Source of the DNA: Sediminimonas qiaohouensis DSM 21189
GTDB lineage: Bacteria; Pseudomonadota; Alphaproteobacteria; Rhodobacterales; Rhodobacteraceae
Direction: 5' to 3'
DNA length: 64,000 nucleotides
Assembly: GCF_000423645.1 (NCBI RefSeq)
Contig: NZ_AUIJ01000003.1
Location: forward strand, 62,001-126,000
Shown in pieces: positions 34,297-44,032 of the stretch. The notes below the pieces were generated by a model, which worked only from the letters and a program-made list of their open reading frames with translations, was not told the DNA's origin and did not search any database. The translations under genes were made by a program, and so were the position numbers. Position 1 is the first letter of the stretch. The number at the start of each line of letters is the position of its first letter.

Positions 34297-35034
34297 ATGA
34301 ACATCAAGTATTTCGCCGTAGCAACCGCCTTGCTTGCAACACCCGCGATCGCGGATGCCGTTTCCTACTCGGTCGGCGACGATGCATTGACCGGCTACTG
34401 GGCCGCCGCGGAGAATCCGCAGGGCCTTGTTCTGATCGTGCACGATTGGGACGGTCTGACGGACTATGAACGCAAGCGCGCGGACATGCTGGCCGAGATG
34501 GGGTATGACGCGTTCGCCCTCGACATGTTCGGTGACGACACGCCAACCGAAACGGTCGATCACCGCCGCGCGGCGACCGGCGCGCTTTACCAGGACCGCA
34601 CCCGCATGCGTGCGCTGCTGCAAGCCGGTGTGGCCCAAGCGCGCGAGCGGTCGGAGGCCGAGGCCATGGTGGTCATTGGCTACTGCTTTGGCGGGGCCGT
34701 GGCGCTGGAAATGGCCCGCAGCGACATGACCGCGGAGGCGCGCGGCTACGCGACATTCCACGGCGGGCTTTCGACGCCCGAAGGCCAGTCCTGGGATGGG
34801 GACGAGCCGCCGCTGCTGGTGATGCATGGCGGCGCCGACACATCGATCACGCTACAAGATGTCACCGGCCTCGCCTCGGAGCTTGAGGAAGCCGGGAACA
34901 CCTACACGATCGAGGTTTATTCCAACGCACCGCACGCCTTCACCGTGTTTGGCTCGGATCGCTACAACGCGCGCGCCGATGCGGCGAGCTGGGCCGCCTT
35001 CACGGCCTTTCTGGCAGACCGCACTTCCGAGTGA
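34297..35034 (+). CDS. Dienelactone hydrolase family protein, exported
   Basis: 245 residues of alpha/beta-hydrolase fold. A signal peptide (MNIKYFAVATALLATPAIAD) sends it to the periplasm. The nucleophile motif VIGYCFGGAVALEMA has Cys in place of Ser, as in dienelactone hydrolases; the Asp lies in LLVMHGGADTSITLQD and the His in YSNAPHAFTVFG. The true substrate is unknown. A GGGAGACCCGAA ribosome region precedes the ATG. Confidence 0.85.
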   Translation: MNIKYFAVATALLATPAIADAVSYSVGDDALTGYWAAAENPQGLVLIVHDWDGLTDYERKRADMLAEMGYDAFALDMFGDDTPTETVDHRRAATGALYQDRTRMRALLQAGVAQARERSEAEAMVVIGYCFGGAVALEMARSDMTAEARGYATFHGGLSTPEGQSWDGDEPPLLVMHGGADTSITLQDVTGLASELEEAGNTYTIEVYSNAPHAFTVFGSDRYNARADAASWAAFTAFLADRTSE

Positions 35035-35270
35035 GCGCAGCCCCCTTCGGCGACTGGTGACCACGACCCGGCGCTCGACGCTCTTTGTGCATTCCGCTAC
35101 AGTCACCGGATGTGCCCCACATGTCGCCACAAAACGAAGCCCCGGGTCGCGGTCACCATCAAGATCCCGCCAGGCTCAAGTGTCGAGAAAATAATCGCTT
35201 TTTCTGGATGGCGGACATCATTTCCCCGCCGCGTGATTGCGCGCGCGCATAGCACGGCATTGGGGGCGCC

Positions 35271-35756
35271 ATGGCGGAGCTGCTGATCGTCTATTTCTCA
35301 CGCACAGGCGGCAGCCGCCAAATGGCCGAAGCCGCCGCCGCCGCCGCGCGATCAGAGGCAGATACCACACTCAAGACCGCCGATCAGGCCGGGCCGGATG
35401 ACCTTCTGAATGCCGATGGGTATATCTTCTGCGCCCCTGAGAACCTGGCGGCGATCGCGGGGGAGATGAAGGAATTCTTCGACCGATGCTACTATCCGGT
35501 TCTCGGCCGGATCGAGGCGCGCCCCTATGCGCAAATGGTATGCGCCGGATCCGACGGGGAAAATGCCGCGCGTCAGACCGCGCGCATTGCCCAAGGTTGG
35601 CGCCTCAAGGAGGTGCAGCCGCCGCTGATCATCTGCACCCATGCCCAGACGCCCGAACAAATCCTGGCCGAAAAGACCATTCCCGAGGACGAACTCGCGC
35701 ACTGCCGCGACCTTGGCGAGGCGATGGCGGCGGGCCTGAGCATGGGGGCGTTCTAG
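35271..35756 (+). CDS. Flavodoxin-family protein
   Basis: 161 residues. The N-terminal LLIVYFSRTGGSRQMAEAAA is the FMN phosphate-binding loop (S-x-T-G), followed by DGYIFCAPENLAAIAGEMKE and FFDRCYYPV. It resembles flavodoxin or NAD(P)H:quinone-type flavoproteins that act as electron carriers or reductases. No partner gene is adjacent, so the role is open. The ATG is at the start of the conserved strand. Confidence 0.8.
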   Translation: MAELLIVYFSRTGGSRQMAEAAAAAARSEADTTLKTADQAGPDDLLNADGYIFCAPENLAAIAGEMKEFFDRCYYPVLGRIEARPYAQMVCAGSDGENAARQTARIAQGWRLKEVQPPLIICTHAQTPEQILAEKTIPEDELAHCRDLGEAMAAGLSMGAF

Positions 35757-35909
35757 CCGCGCAGGGCCTGTTTTTCATACACGTCGCGGCCCGCTTCGTC
35801 GTCGGTTCAGGTTGCGGGTGGTTGTAAAATCACTGAACAGAAATTACATTCAACGCCAAGCGCGCGGCGAATCCGCGTTACTCCTGCTCACTGGAATGGG
35901 AGGCCACGC

Positions 35910-37157
35910 TTGACCGATAAAATTCAAGTAAAGAACCTTTCCAAGGTGTTCGGAGATGATCCGGACACGGCGCTTGCCATGATCCGCGATGGCAAGACGA
36001 AAGATGATGTGCTCGCCGAAACCGGGCAGACGATTGGCGTGCAGTCGGTTGATTTCACCGTCGGAGAAGGCGAAGTTTTCGTTGTCATGGGCCTGTCTGG
36101 CTCGGGCAAATCGACGCTGGTTCGGATGCTGAACCGGCTGATCGAAGCCAGCGATGGAGAGATCTTCGTCGATGGCGAAGACCTGCGCCGCGCCAATGAG
36201 GCCACACTGCGGCGGCTGCGGCTCGACAAGGTCGCGATGGTGTTCCAGCATTTCGCGCTGTTCCCGCACAAGAGCGTGCGCGAGAACGTGGAATACGGGC
36301 TCAAGGTGGCGGGTGTTTCCGCCGATGAGCGCCGCAAGCGCGCGCTTGACGCGCTGGATAAGGTTGGCCTGTCGGCATGGGCCGATCGGCGGCCCTCGGC
36401 CCTGTCCGGCGGTATGCAGCAGCGCGTCGGGCTGGCGCGCGGTTTGGCCGTTGATCCCGAGATCCTTTTGATGGACGAGCCATTTTCGGCGCTCGATCCC
36501 CTGATCCGCCGCGACATGCAGAACGAGCTGCTGGAGCTACAGCGCGAGCTAAAGAAAACCATCGTTTTCATCACGCATGACCTGGACGAGGCCCTTATCC
36601 TGGGTGATCGCATCGCGATCATGAAAGAGGGCCGTTTCGTGCAGGTCGGCACTGCCGAGGAAATTGTAGGTAACCCCGCCGATGACTACGTCGCCGCCTT
36701 TACGCAGGATGTTGACCGCGCCCGCGTTTTCGATGTGCAAAGCGTCATGAAGGCACCTGAATCGCTCGACCCGGCTCAGGATGGCGTGGCCGATGCGCGC
36801 CGCCGCCTGGATGAGCTGAGCCGCGATGCCCTGCACGTCATGCGAGGCGGTGAGTTGGCCGGGATCGTGACGCGCCGGGCCTTGGCCGAGACCGAAGGCA
36901 ACGGCGATGCAACGCTTGAAGATGTCATGAGCCCCGATGCCCCCACGGCCCGCCCCGATACGCATCTGTTCACGATCTATGGCGCCTGTGCGTCTGGGCT
37001 GCCTGTCGCGGTGATTGACGGCGATGGGCGCTTCGTGGGGGTCGTCACACCCGAGTCGGTCTTTGACCTGCTCGCACAGGACAACAACACGCCGCAGCAC
37101 GAAGATGCACCGGCGGACAAGGAGGCCGCCGAGGCCGCATCCGTCCTGTCGGCCTGA
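35910..37157 (+). CDS. proV: Glycine betaine/proline ABC transporter ATP-binding protein
   Basis: 415 residues. Walker A VMGLSGSGKSTLVRMLNRLI, Q-loop FQHFALFPHKSV, signature ALSGGMQQRVGLARGLA, Walker B EILLMDEPFSALDPLIR, then a C-terminal tandem CBS region (about 285-390), as in ProV/OpuAA where it senses ionic strength. The start is a TTG at 35910, preceded by GGGAGG nine bases upstream; no ATG lies nearby. It is the first gene of proVWX, which imports osmoprotectants. Confidence 0.93.
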   Translation: MTDKIQVKNLSKVFGDDPDTALAMIRDGKTKDDVLAETGQTIGVQSVDFTVGEGEVFVVMGLSGSGKSTLVRMLNRLIEASDGEIFVDGEDLRRANEATLRRLRLDKVAMVFQHFALFPHKSVRENVEYGLKVAGVSADERRKRALDALDKVGLSAWADRRPSALSGGMQQRVGLARGLAVDPEILLMDEPFSALDPLIRRDMQNELLELQRELKKTIVFITHDLDEALILGDRIAIMKEGRFVQVGTAEEIVGNPADDYVAAFTQDVDRARVFDVQSVMKAPESLDPAQDGVADARRRLDELSRDALHVMRGGELAGIVTRRALAETEGNGDATLEDVMSPDAPTARPDTHLFTIYGACASGLPVAVIDGDGRFVGVVTPESVFDLLAQDNNTPQHEDAPADKEAAEAASVLSA

Positions 37158-37171
37158 CCGGAGGGAACACC

Positions 37172-38107
37172 ATGTGGCAACCATCCGACACGTTCGAAAT
37201 CCCGCTTGATACGTGGGTCGAGTCGGCGATCAAGGGCTGGCTTGTGCCCAACTTCCGCGACGTGTTCCAGGCCATTCAGGTTCCGATTACCGTCGTTCTC
37301 GAAGGGTTGGACATGGCATTGCAGGCCATTCCGATGCCCGTGTTCGCAATCGCCGTGGCGCTTGTCGCCTGGGCCGTGGCCAGCCGCGGCTTGGCGCTGT
37401 TCACGCTAATCAGTCTGGCCATCGTGGACCTTATCGGCGTTTGGACCCAGACAATGACCACCTTGGCGATGATCCTGACGGCGGTGTTGTTCTGCGCCAT
37501 CGTGGGCGTGCCGTTGGGCATCGCGGCGGCACGGCGCGACGGGTTTGAAAAGGGCCTCCGCCCGGTGCTGGATATCATGCAGACGATTCCGCCCTTCGTG
37601 TACCTTGTCCCCATCGTGATGCTGTTCGGGGTGGGTATGGCACCCGGCATCATCGCCACGATCATTTTCGCGCTGCCACCGATTATCCGCCTGACCAACC
37701 TGGGCATCCGTTCGGTGCCCGAGGATTTGATCGAGGCGGCCTTTGCCTTTGGCTCGTCGCCGCGTCAGGTGCTGTGGGAGGTTCAGCTACCGCTGGCTCT
37801 GCGCACCATCATGGCCGGTCTGAACCAGACCCTGATGCTGGCGCTGTCGATGGCGGTTATCGCCGCGCTGATCGGGGCCGGGGGGCTGGGCCTGACAGTC
37901 TATACCGGCCTTGGCCGCCTGGACGTTGGCGCCGCGACCGAAGGCGGGTTGGGCATTGTCCTGTTGGCGATGATCCTTGACCGGATCACGCAGGCGCTGG
38001 GCAGTGACTCCCCGACGAAAACACCGGGTTTTCTGGAGACGCTCAAGTCGTTCTTCAGATTAGGGACACCGGCAACATCGCCCGAGACCGGGCGGCGCGT
38101 GTCCTGA
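37172..38107 (+). CDS. proW: Glycine betaine/proline ABC transporter permease
   Basis: 311 residues with about seven membrane helices. GVPLGIAAARRDGFEKGLRP and LDIMQTIPPFVYLVPIVMLF match ProW, as does the cytoplasmic EAA-like SVPEDLIEAAFAFGSSPRQV. It forms the membrane channel for ProV and the binding protein. It follows proV after 14 bp. Confidence 0.94.
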   Translation: MWQPSDTFEIPLDTWVESAIKGWLVPNFRDVFQAIQVPITVVLEGLDMALQAIPMPVFAIAVALVAWAVASRGLALFTLISLAIVDLIGVWTQTMTTLAMILTAVLFCAIVGVPLGIAAARRDGFEKGLRPVLDIMQTIPPFVYLVPIVMLFGVGMAPGIIATIIFALPPIIRLTNLGIRSVPEDLIEAAFAFGSSPRQVLWEVQLPLALRTIMAGLNQTLMLALSMAVIAALIGAGGLGLTVYTGLGRLDVGAATEGGLGIVLLAMILDRITQALGSDSPTKTPGFLETLKSFFRLGTPATSPETGRRVS

Positions 38108-38210
38108 CGATCCTTGGCGGCCCCGCGCGCGCTGCCGGCGGGCCGCATCATTGCCGCGGGCCGCGCTTGAGCGCTCCGCGACGCAAACTAGAAAAAGGAG
38201 GACTTTCAAG

Positions 38211-39263
38211 ATGATTAACAAGAAAGCGATCCTGAAGATGACGACCGGCGCAGCCGCTGCCGCGATGATGGCGATGCCGATTAGCGCCAACGCCGATGCG
38301 CACATGAAGCCGGGCTCCGGCACCACGATCGACATGGCGCGGGCCAGTTGGGATACCGGCTGGTGGCAAGCCGAGGTGTATAGCCAACTGCTTCAGGAGT
38401 TGGGCTATGACGTTTCGCGTATCACCACGCTGGATAACCCGCCCTTCTATCAGTCGGTCGCACAGGGCGATGTCGATCTGTGGGTCAACGGTTGGTTCCC
38501 GCTGCATAATTCCTATGAGGATGCGTTCAGCCAGGGCGCCGAGAAGATCGGCTATGTCGCCAAGGGCGGCGCGCTTCAAGGCTACCTGATCGACAAGAAG
38601 ACAGCCGAAGAGCACGACATCAACTACGTCGAGGACCTGACCAAGGACGACATCCAGAAGCTTTTCGATGCCAATGGCGACGGCAAGGCCGACCTGGTCG
38701 CGTGTCCGCCGGGCTGGGGCTGCGAGACGGTGATCACGCATCACTTCGAGGCCTACGGCTGGGATGACGATTTCAACGCGATCAAGGCGGGTTATTCGGC
38801 GTCCATGGCCGATGCGCTGGGCCGTTATGAGAACGGTCAGCCGATTTTCTTCTACACCTGGACCCCGAACTGGACCGTTGGTGAGCTACCGCCGGGCGAG
38901 GACGTGGTCTGGCTCCAGATGAAGGAAACCAAGCTGCCCGAAGATCAGGCCGACCTCGCCGATGCGACCACCGTCGAGGGGCTTGAAGGGTGCCGGGGCG
39001 AACAGCCTTGTGATCTTGGCTGGCCGGCCAACGATATCCGGCCGGTTGCCAACTCGGACTTCCTGGAAAACAACCCGGCCGCGGCCGAGTTGCTGAAACA
39101 GGTCAGCATTCCGATCGGCGACATCTTTGATCAGAACGCGCAGATGAACGACGGCGCCGATAGCCCCGAAGACCTGAAACAGCAGGCATCCACCTGGATC
39201 GAGGACAACCGAGATCAGGTCGATAAGTGGCTGAAGGCGGCCCGCGAGGCTGCGCAGATGTAA
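38211..39263 (+). CDS. proX: Glycine betaine/proline ABC transporter substrate-binding protein
   Basis: 350 residues. The signal segment AAAAAMMAMPISANADAHMK precedes a type II periplasmic fold (OpuAC). RASWDTGWWQAEVYSQLLQE, DLWVNGWFPLH and FYTWTPNWTVGELPPGEDV carry the Trp residues that could form the aromatic cage for a quaternary ammonium ligand. Two Cys pairs (ACPPGWGCE and CRGEQPCD) may form disulphides. The ATG at 38211 follows AAAGGAGGACTTTCAAG. It ends the proVWX operon, before a strong terminator. Confidence 0.93.
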   Translation: MINKKAILKMTTGAAAAAMMAMPISANADAHMKPGSGTTIDMARASWDTGWWQAEVYSQLLQELGYDVSRITTLDNPPFYQSVAQGDVDLWVNGWFPLHNSYEDAFSQGAEKIGYVAKGGALQGYLIDKKTAEEHDINYVEDLTKDDIQKLFDANGDGKADLVACPPGWGCETVITHHFEAYGWDDDFNAIKAGYSASMADALGRYENGQPIFFYTWTPNWTVGELPPGEDVVWLQMKETKLPEDQADLADATTVEGLEGCRGEQPCDLGWPANDIRPVANSDFLENNPAAAELLKQVSIPIGDIFDQNAQMNDGADSPEDLKQQASTWIEDNRDQVDKWLKAAREAAQM

Positions 39264-39314
39264 GAAAAGGGTCCGGCCGGGGCGGCCTCGGCGGCTGGCC
39301 ATACGCAGCACGAC

Positions 39315-39350
39315 CCGGCGCGCGGCCCCCCCCGCGCGCCGGTTTTCTTT
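39315..39350 (+). terminator. Intrinsic terminator of proVWX
   Basis: An 11-bp perfect stem CCGGCGCGCGG/CCGCGCGCCGG (39315-39325, 39332-39342) closes a loop of six C and is followed by TTTTCTTT. Confidence 0.9.
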
Positions 39351-39479
39351 GCCATGCACCGTCGGCGCCGGGACTCGACGGGCCTTGCCGCCGCCTTGCC
39401 CCTACGCGCGCTCGATCAACGGTGAATTTACCTCGCCTGACAAGGCTTCGCCGCAGCAACCCCACTGCGGAGAGACACC

Positions 39480-40604
39480 ATGACCGACGCCACCCCTCAT
39501 CTTGATTTGCCCTATATCCTGCCCGCGCAGGCCCAAAAACACGTCACCCATAACGAGGCTATCGCGCGCCTTGATGCGCTGACGCAACTTGCCGTCGCGG
39601 ACCGTGATCGCACCGTCCCGCCCACTGATGCCACTGAAGGCGCCCGCCACATCGTCGCCCCCGGCGCCACGGCGCAATGGGACGGGCACGATGGCAAGGT
39701 GGCGCTATTGCTCAACGGCGGCTGGGTGTTCCTGACGCCGCGTACCGGATGGATGGCCTATATCGCGGCCGAGGCGGCGCTGCGCGTTTTCGACGGGGCG
39801 CAATGGGCCGAGCCGCCCCGCGATCTGGACGACCTGCCGGGGCTGGGCATCGCCACCAGCAGCGATGCGGTCAACCGCCTTGCCGTCGCCGCACAGGCCA
39901 CCTTGTTCAGCCACGCAGGCGCGGGCCATCAGGTCAAGGTCAACAAATCCGCCACCGGCGACACCGCCAGCCTTCTGTTTCAGACCGGATGGTCCGGCCG
40001 CGCCGAGATGGGCACCACCGGCACCGATGATTTCACCATCAAGCTAAGCCCAGACGGCGCCACATGGCACGAGGCGCTGCGCCTGAACGCCGCCACCGGC
40101 GCGGTCAGCGGCACCGCTGTGCAGCAAAGCGCCGATGACACCGCGCCGGGACGCCTGATGCGGGCCGATTGGGGTTATGGCCCCGGCAACCTGCTGGGCG
40201 CTGTGGCGCAGGCGGGCGGCGTGCCGACCGGCGCGGTGATTGAACGCGGCAGCACCGCCACCGGCGAGTATCTGCGCCTTGCCGATGGCACGCAGATTTG
40301 CACGCACGCGATCAGCCTCGGCACGATCACCGCCGCCGGTAGCGGCACCTGGGCCGATCCCTATCGCACCGCCCCGGGCTTTGACTGGACGTTCCCGGCG
40401 GGTTTTGCCGCGCCGCCCGTCATAGCGGCGCAAGGGGTGCCATCGGGCGATGTGGCGGGCGACCCGCTGCGCCGCGTGTGCAGCCCCGCAATGGACGCGC
40501 CCGATAGCGCCGCACTGCCCGGCATCGCGCTGATCCGTCAGGGGGCCGCCGCGGATGCGGATGATTTCACCGTGATGCTATGCGCCACCGGCCGCTGGGC
40601 CTGA
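39480..40604 (+). CDS. DUF2793-domain protein (phage-tail-associated type)
   Basis: 374 residues. The start TPHLDLPYILPAQAQKHVTH and NEAIARLDALTQLAV is the signature of DUF2793, common in alphaproteobacterial prophages and gene-transfer-agent-related loci as a tail or fibre component. The C-terminal half is Ala/Gly/Thr-rich and repetitive in feel (TGDTASLLFQTGWSGRAEMG). No other phage genes flank it, so it is an isolated copy. Its function is unknown; family membership is fairly clear. Confidence 0.8.
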   Translation: MTDATPHLDLPYILPAQAQKHVTHNEAIARLDALTQLAVADRDRTVPPTDATEGARHIVAPGATAQWDGHDGKVALLLNGGWVFLTPRTGWMAYIAAEAALRVFDGAQWAEPPRDLDDLPGLGIATSSDAVNRLAVAAQATLFSHAGAGHQVKVNKSATGDTASLLFQTGWSGRAEMGTTGTDDFTIKLSPDGATWHEALRLNAATGAVSGTAVQQSADDTAPGRLMRADWGYGPGNLLGAVAQAGGVPTGAVIERGSTATGEYLRLADGTQICTHAISLGTITAAGSGTWADPYRTAPGFDWTFPAGFAAPPVIAAQGVPSGDVAGDPLRRVCSPAMDAPDSAALPGIALIRQGAAADADDFTVMLCATGRWA

Positions 40605-40650
40605 TACTCCCGCCACGACACGCGATACCGCCCGCGCGGGCGGTGTCGCA

Positions 40651-41010
40651 TCAACTGCCGCGGTAAGTGGAATACCCGTAGGGCGATAGCAGCAGCGGCA
40701 CGTGATAATGCGCCTGCGCGTCCGATATCCCGAACCTGATCGGCACCTCGTCCAGGAACCGGGGCGCATCCGCCGACGCGCCGCTTGCCTCAAGGTAGGC
40801 ACCGGCGTGAAACACCAGCTCGTACACCCCAACGCCAAAGGCATCCTGCGGCAGGATAGGCGCATCGGTGCGCCCGTCGGCGTTGGTGCGCGCGCGGGCC
40901 AGTTCGCTGCGCCCCGCGCCGTTGATGCGGTAGAGGACGATCTCGATGCCCTCCGCCGGGCATCCGCGCGCTGTATCCAGAACATGGGTGGTCAGGTATC
41001 CGTTCGGCAT
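40651..41010 (-). CDS. uraH: 5-hydroxyisourate hydrolase (transthyretin-like)
   Basis: 119 residues. It opens hydroxyisourate, the product of urate oxidation, to OHCU. Family motifs: [20 protein letters not shown] at the N-terminus (active-site His), [14 protein letters not shown] (catalytic Arg), [19 protein letters not shown] at the C-terminus (His and the YRGS tail). The ATG at 41010 lies five bases after GGAGG. It diverges from the puuE-uraD fusion gene. Confidence 0.94.
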   Translation of the reverse strand: MPNGYLTTHVLDTARGCPAEGIEIVLYRINGAGRSELARARTNADGRTDAPILPQDAFGVGVYELVFHAGAYLEASGASADAPRFLDEVPIRFGISDAQAHYHVPLLLSPYGYSTYRGS

Positions 41011-41166
41011 GTGGCCTCCGCTCATCCGCTTCCGGGGCTTGCATTGTGCCTCATACCATAGCCAGATTGCATCACCCGCCGCACCCGGAAACTGTTTCAA
41101 CGATTTTTTGAAAGATCGCGGCGCGGTGCCCGGCCTACACTGGCCGCGCAACACCGCAAGAGGATC

Positions 41167-42591
41167 ATGATGCAACCGCCCCGCTATCCCCGCGACATGA
41201 CCGGCCACGGCCCAAACCCGCCCGATCCGGCATGGCCCGGCGGCGCGCGTGTCGCGGTGCAATTCGTGATCAACTACGAAGAGGGCGGCGAAAACAACAT
41301 CCTGCACGGTGATCCCGCATCCGAGGCGTTCCTGTCCGATATCGCGGGCGCGCAGCCGTGGCCGGGGCAGCGCCATTGGAACATGGAATCGATCTATGAA
41401 TACGGCGCGCGCGCCGGCTTCTGGCGGCTGCACCGGCTGTTCACGGGCGCGGGTATCCCCGTCACCGTTTACGGCGTCGCCACCGCGCTGGCGCGTAGCC
41501 CCCTGCAGGTCGAGGCGATGCAGAACGCAGGCTGGGAAATCGCCAGTCATGGCCTGAAATGGGTCGAACACCGCGATATGCCCGAGGACGAGGAGCGCGC
41601 CGCCATCACAGACGCGATCCGCCTGCATACCGAGGTGACGGGCACCCGCCCGCGCGGCTGGTATACCGGGCGATGCAGCATGAACACCCTTCGCCTCGTG
41701 GCCGAGGAGGGCGGGTTCGACTACGTCTCTGACACTTATGACGACGATCTGCCCTACTGGCGCGCGGTCGGTGCGCGCGATCAATTGGTCATCCCCTACA
41801 CGCTTGAGGCCAACGACATGCGCTTTGCCACCGCCCCCGGCTATGTCACCGGGGATCAGTTCTTTACCTACCTGCGCGATGCCTTCGACGTGCTGCGCGC
41901 CGAGGGCCACGAAGGCCGCCCCGCGATGATGACCGTGGGCCTTCATTGCCGCCTCGCGGGCCGCCCCGGCAAGCTGGCGGGCGTGCAGCGCTTCATCGAT
42001 CATATCCGCCAGTTCGATGATGTCTGGTGCCCCCGCCGCATCGACATTGCCCGCCACTGGGCCGCGCATCACCCGCCCGCACCGCGCGCCGCGCGCCCCT
42101 CGGCGATGGATCGCGATACCTTTGTCGCCCGCTTTGGCGGCGTGTTTGAGCATTCCCCATGGGTGGCCGAGCGCGCCTATGAGCTAGAGCTTGGCCCCGC
42201 CCACGATAGCGCGGCAGGCTTGCATAACGCCTTTGCCCGCGCCTTCCGCGCCGCCAGCCAGGACGCGCGCCGCGCCGTTCTGCGCGCCCATCCCGATCTG
42301 GCCGGCAAGCTGGCCTCGGCCAAGCGCCTGACCGCCGAATCGACCGGCGAACAAGCCAGTGCCGGGCTCGACGCGCTCACCGATGCCGAGCGCGCCCGCT
42401 TCACCGAGTTGAACACCGCCTATACCGCCCGGCACGGGTTTCCCTTCATCATCGCGGTTCGCGATCATGACAAGGCCAGCATCCTCGCCGCGTTCGAGCG
42501 CCGCCTTGCCAACGATACCGCAACCGAATTCGCCGAAGCCTGCACGCAGGTTGAGCGTATCGCCCGCCTGCGTCTGGAAGAGATGCTATGA
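41167..42591 (+). CDS. Allantoinase (PuuE type) fused to OHCU decarboxylase (UraD)
   Basis: 474 residues, two enzymes in one. Residues 1-310 are a polysaccharide-deacetylase-like metal-independent allantoinase ([76 protein letters not shown]). Residues about 315-474 are UraD, with [17 protein letters not shown], the catalytic-type HP in [12 protein letters not shown] and HGFPFIIAV (OHCU decarboxylase end motif). It converts OHCU to S-allantoin and then to allantoate. A second in-frame ATG at 41170 is equally possible. It is divergent from uraH and its stop overlaps the next gene (ATGA). Confidence 0.92.
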   Translation: MMQPPRYPRDMTGHGPNPPDPAWPGGARVAVQFVINYEEGGENNILHGDPASEAFLSDIAGAQPWPGQRHWNMESIYEYGARAGFWRLHRLFTGAGIPVTVYGVATALARSPLQVEAMQNAGWEIASHGLKWVEHRDMPEDEERAAITDAIRLHTEVTGTRPRGWYTGRCSMNTLRLVAEEGGFDYVSDTYDDDLPYWRAVGARDQLVIPYTLEANDMRFATAPGYVTGDQFFTYLRDAFDVLRAEGHEGRPAMMTVGLHCRLAGRPGKLAGVQRFIDHIRQFDDVWCPRRIDIARHWAAHHPPAPRAARPSAMDRDTFVARFGGVFEHSPWVAERAYELELGPAHDSAAGLHNAFARAFRAASQDARRAVLRAHPDLAGKLASAKRLTAESTGEQASAGLDALTDAERARFTELNTAYTARHGFPFIIAVRDHDKASILAAFERRLANDTATEFAEACTQVERIARLRLEEML

Positions 42592-43412
42592 CCTCCTACG
42601 CCTTCCCACCCGGCGGCCTGCCCGGTCAGGATCAGGACCCCTCAGAAAGCGAAGCGGTGTTCACCGATGCCTATGCCGTGCTGCCCGCGGGCACGATGCG
42701 GGATATCACCGCCTCGAACCTGCCCGGCTGGCGCGATGCGCGCGCCTGGATACTCGCCCGCCCGCTTGGTGGCTTTGCCGAAACCTTTGCGCAATACGCG
42801 GTTGAGCTGGCCCCCGGCGGCGGTTCTGACACGCCCGAGCCTGACCCGCAGGCGCAGGCGGTGCTGTTCGTCGCCTCCGGCACCTTGCGCCTGACCATCG
42901 ACGGCGCGCGCCACGATCTGGCCGCTGGCGGCTATGCCTACCTGCCGCACACTGCGCGCTGGCAGGTGCGCAACATGACGGACGATCCGGCGCGGTTCCA
43001 CTGGATTCGCAAACGCTATACCCCCGCGTCCGACCTGTCGCCGCCGCCCGCCTTCGTTACATCGGACGCGGCCATGGCCCCCACCCCGATGCCGGGCACT
43101 GAAAATTGGGCCACCACGCGCTTTGTCGATCCCGGCGATATGCGCCACGACATGCATGTGAACATCGTCACGTTTCAGCCCGGCGGCCGCATCCCCTTTG
43201 CCGAAACCCACGTGATGGAGCACGGTCTTTACGTGTTGGAGGGAACGGCCCGCTACTTGCTCAACACCGATTGGGTAACCGTCGGGCCCGGTGATTTCAT
43301 GTGGCTGCGCGCCTTCTGCCCGCAGGCCTGCATCGCCACCGGCGACGGGCCGTTTCGCTACCTGCTCTACAAGGACGTGAACCGCCACCCCGACCTGTCG
43401 CTGAACGTCTGA
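42588..43412 (+). CDS. (S)-ureidoglycine aminohydrolase (bicupin)
   Basis: 274 residues in two cupin domains. It releases ammonia from ureidoglycine, giving ureidoglycolate. The C-terminal cupin has the metal ligands in NIVTFQPGGRIPFAETHVME, with HGLYVLEGTARYLLN and VGPGDFMWLRAFCPQ, as in UGHY/YlbA. The N-terminal cupin is degenerate. It starts inside the preceding stop, so it is translationally coupled. The pathway neighbours support the call. Confidence 0.9.
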   Translation: MTSYAFPPGGLPGQDQDPSESEAVFTDAYAVLPAGTMRDITASNLPGWRDARAWILARPLGGFAETFAQYAVELAPGGGSDTPEPDPQAQAVLFVASGTLRLTIDGARHDLAAGGYAYLPHTARWQVRNMTDDPARFHWIRKRYTPASDLSPPPAFVTSDAAMAPTPMPGTENWATTRFVDPGDMRHDMHVNIVTFQPGGRIPFAETHVMEHGLYVLEGTARYLLNTDWVTVGPGDFMWLRAFCPQACIATGDGPFRYLLYKDVNRHPDLSLNV

Positions 43413-43439
43413 TACCGCCATTTCCTGCAAGGACCGCGC

Positions 43440-43925
43440 ATGTCCGTCATCAAGACCGAACCGCTGACCGCTGACGCCTTCGCCCCCTTCGGTGACGTGC
43501 TCGAGGCTGCGGGCGATCCCGACTTGTTGATCAACGCGGGCGCTTGCGGGCGCTGGCATGATCGCGCGCGGCTTGATTTCGGGCCGGATGGCCGCGCCGG
43601 CATCTCGGTCTTTCGCGCCACGCCGCGCGACCTGCCGTACCGGCTTGACCTGCTGGAGCGGCACCCCGACGGTTCGCAGGCGTTCATCCCGATGGCGCAG
43701 GACGAATGGCTGATCACCGTCGCGCCCGACGCGGGCGGCGCGCCCGGCCCGGTGCGCGCGTTCATCGCTGCGCCGGGGCAGGGGGTCAACCTGCTGCGCG
43801 GCACATGGCACGGGGTGCTGACGCCGCTGCATGCGCCGGGCCTCTTTGCCGTGGTGGACCGCATCGGCAGCACCGCGAACCTGCGGGAATTCCCGCTCGA
43901 TCCGCCCGTGACGATCGCGCGATAG
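43440..43925 (+). CDS. allA: Ureidoglycolate lyase
   Basis: 161 residues. It cleaves ureidoglycolate to glyoxylate and urea. The start IKTEPLTADAFAPFGDVLE is diagnostic. SVFRATPRDLPYRLDLLERH, SQAFIPMAQDEWLITVAP, and GTWHGVLTPLHAPGLFAVVDR with the conserved His follow. The urea it makes can be used by the urease encoded 20 kb away. An AAGGA ribosome site precedes the ATG. Confidence 0.93.
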   Translation: MSVIKTEPLTADAFAPFGDVLEAAGDPDLLINAGACGRWHDRARLDFGPDGRAGISVFRATPRDLPYRLDLLERHPDGSQAFIPMAQDEWLITVAPDAGGAPGPVRAFIAAPGQGVNLLRGTWHGVLTPLHAPGLFAVVDRIGSTANLREFPLDPPVTIAR

Positions 43926-43959
43926 ATCCGCCTGCGGCATCCTGGCGGCACGCCACGGG

Positions 43960-44015
43960 TTGATTTTCATATTCAAACTAATTAATACGTTATCGATATT
44001 CCATTATTGCCTTAC
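43960..44015 (+). promoter_or_regulatory. AT-rich promoter patch before the DUF442-SQR gene
   Basis: A run of about 55 bases from 43960 is unusually AT-rich, with CATATTCAAACTAATTAATA and ATCGATAT. It sits just before the sulfide-related gene. An AT-rich operator of a BigR/SqrR-type sulfide repressor is possible but not shown. Confidence 0.35.
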
Positions 44016-44032
44016 CACCCGAGAGGATGTGC

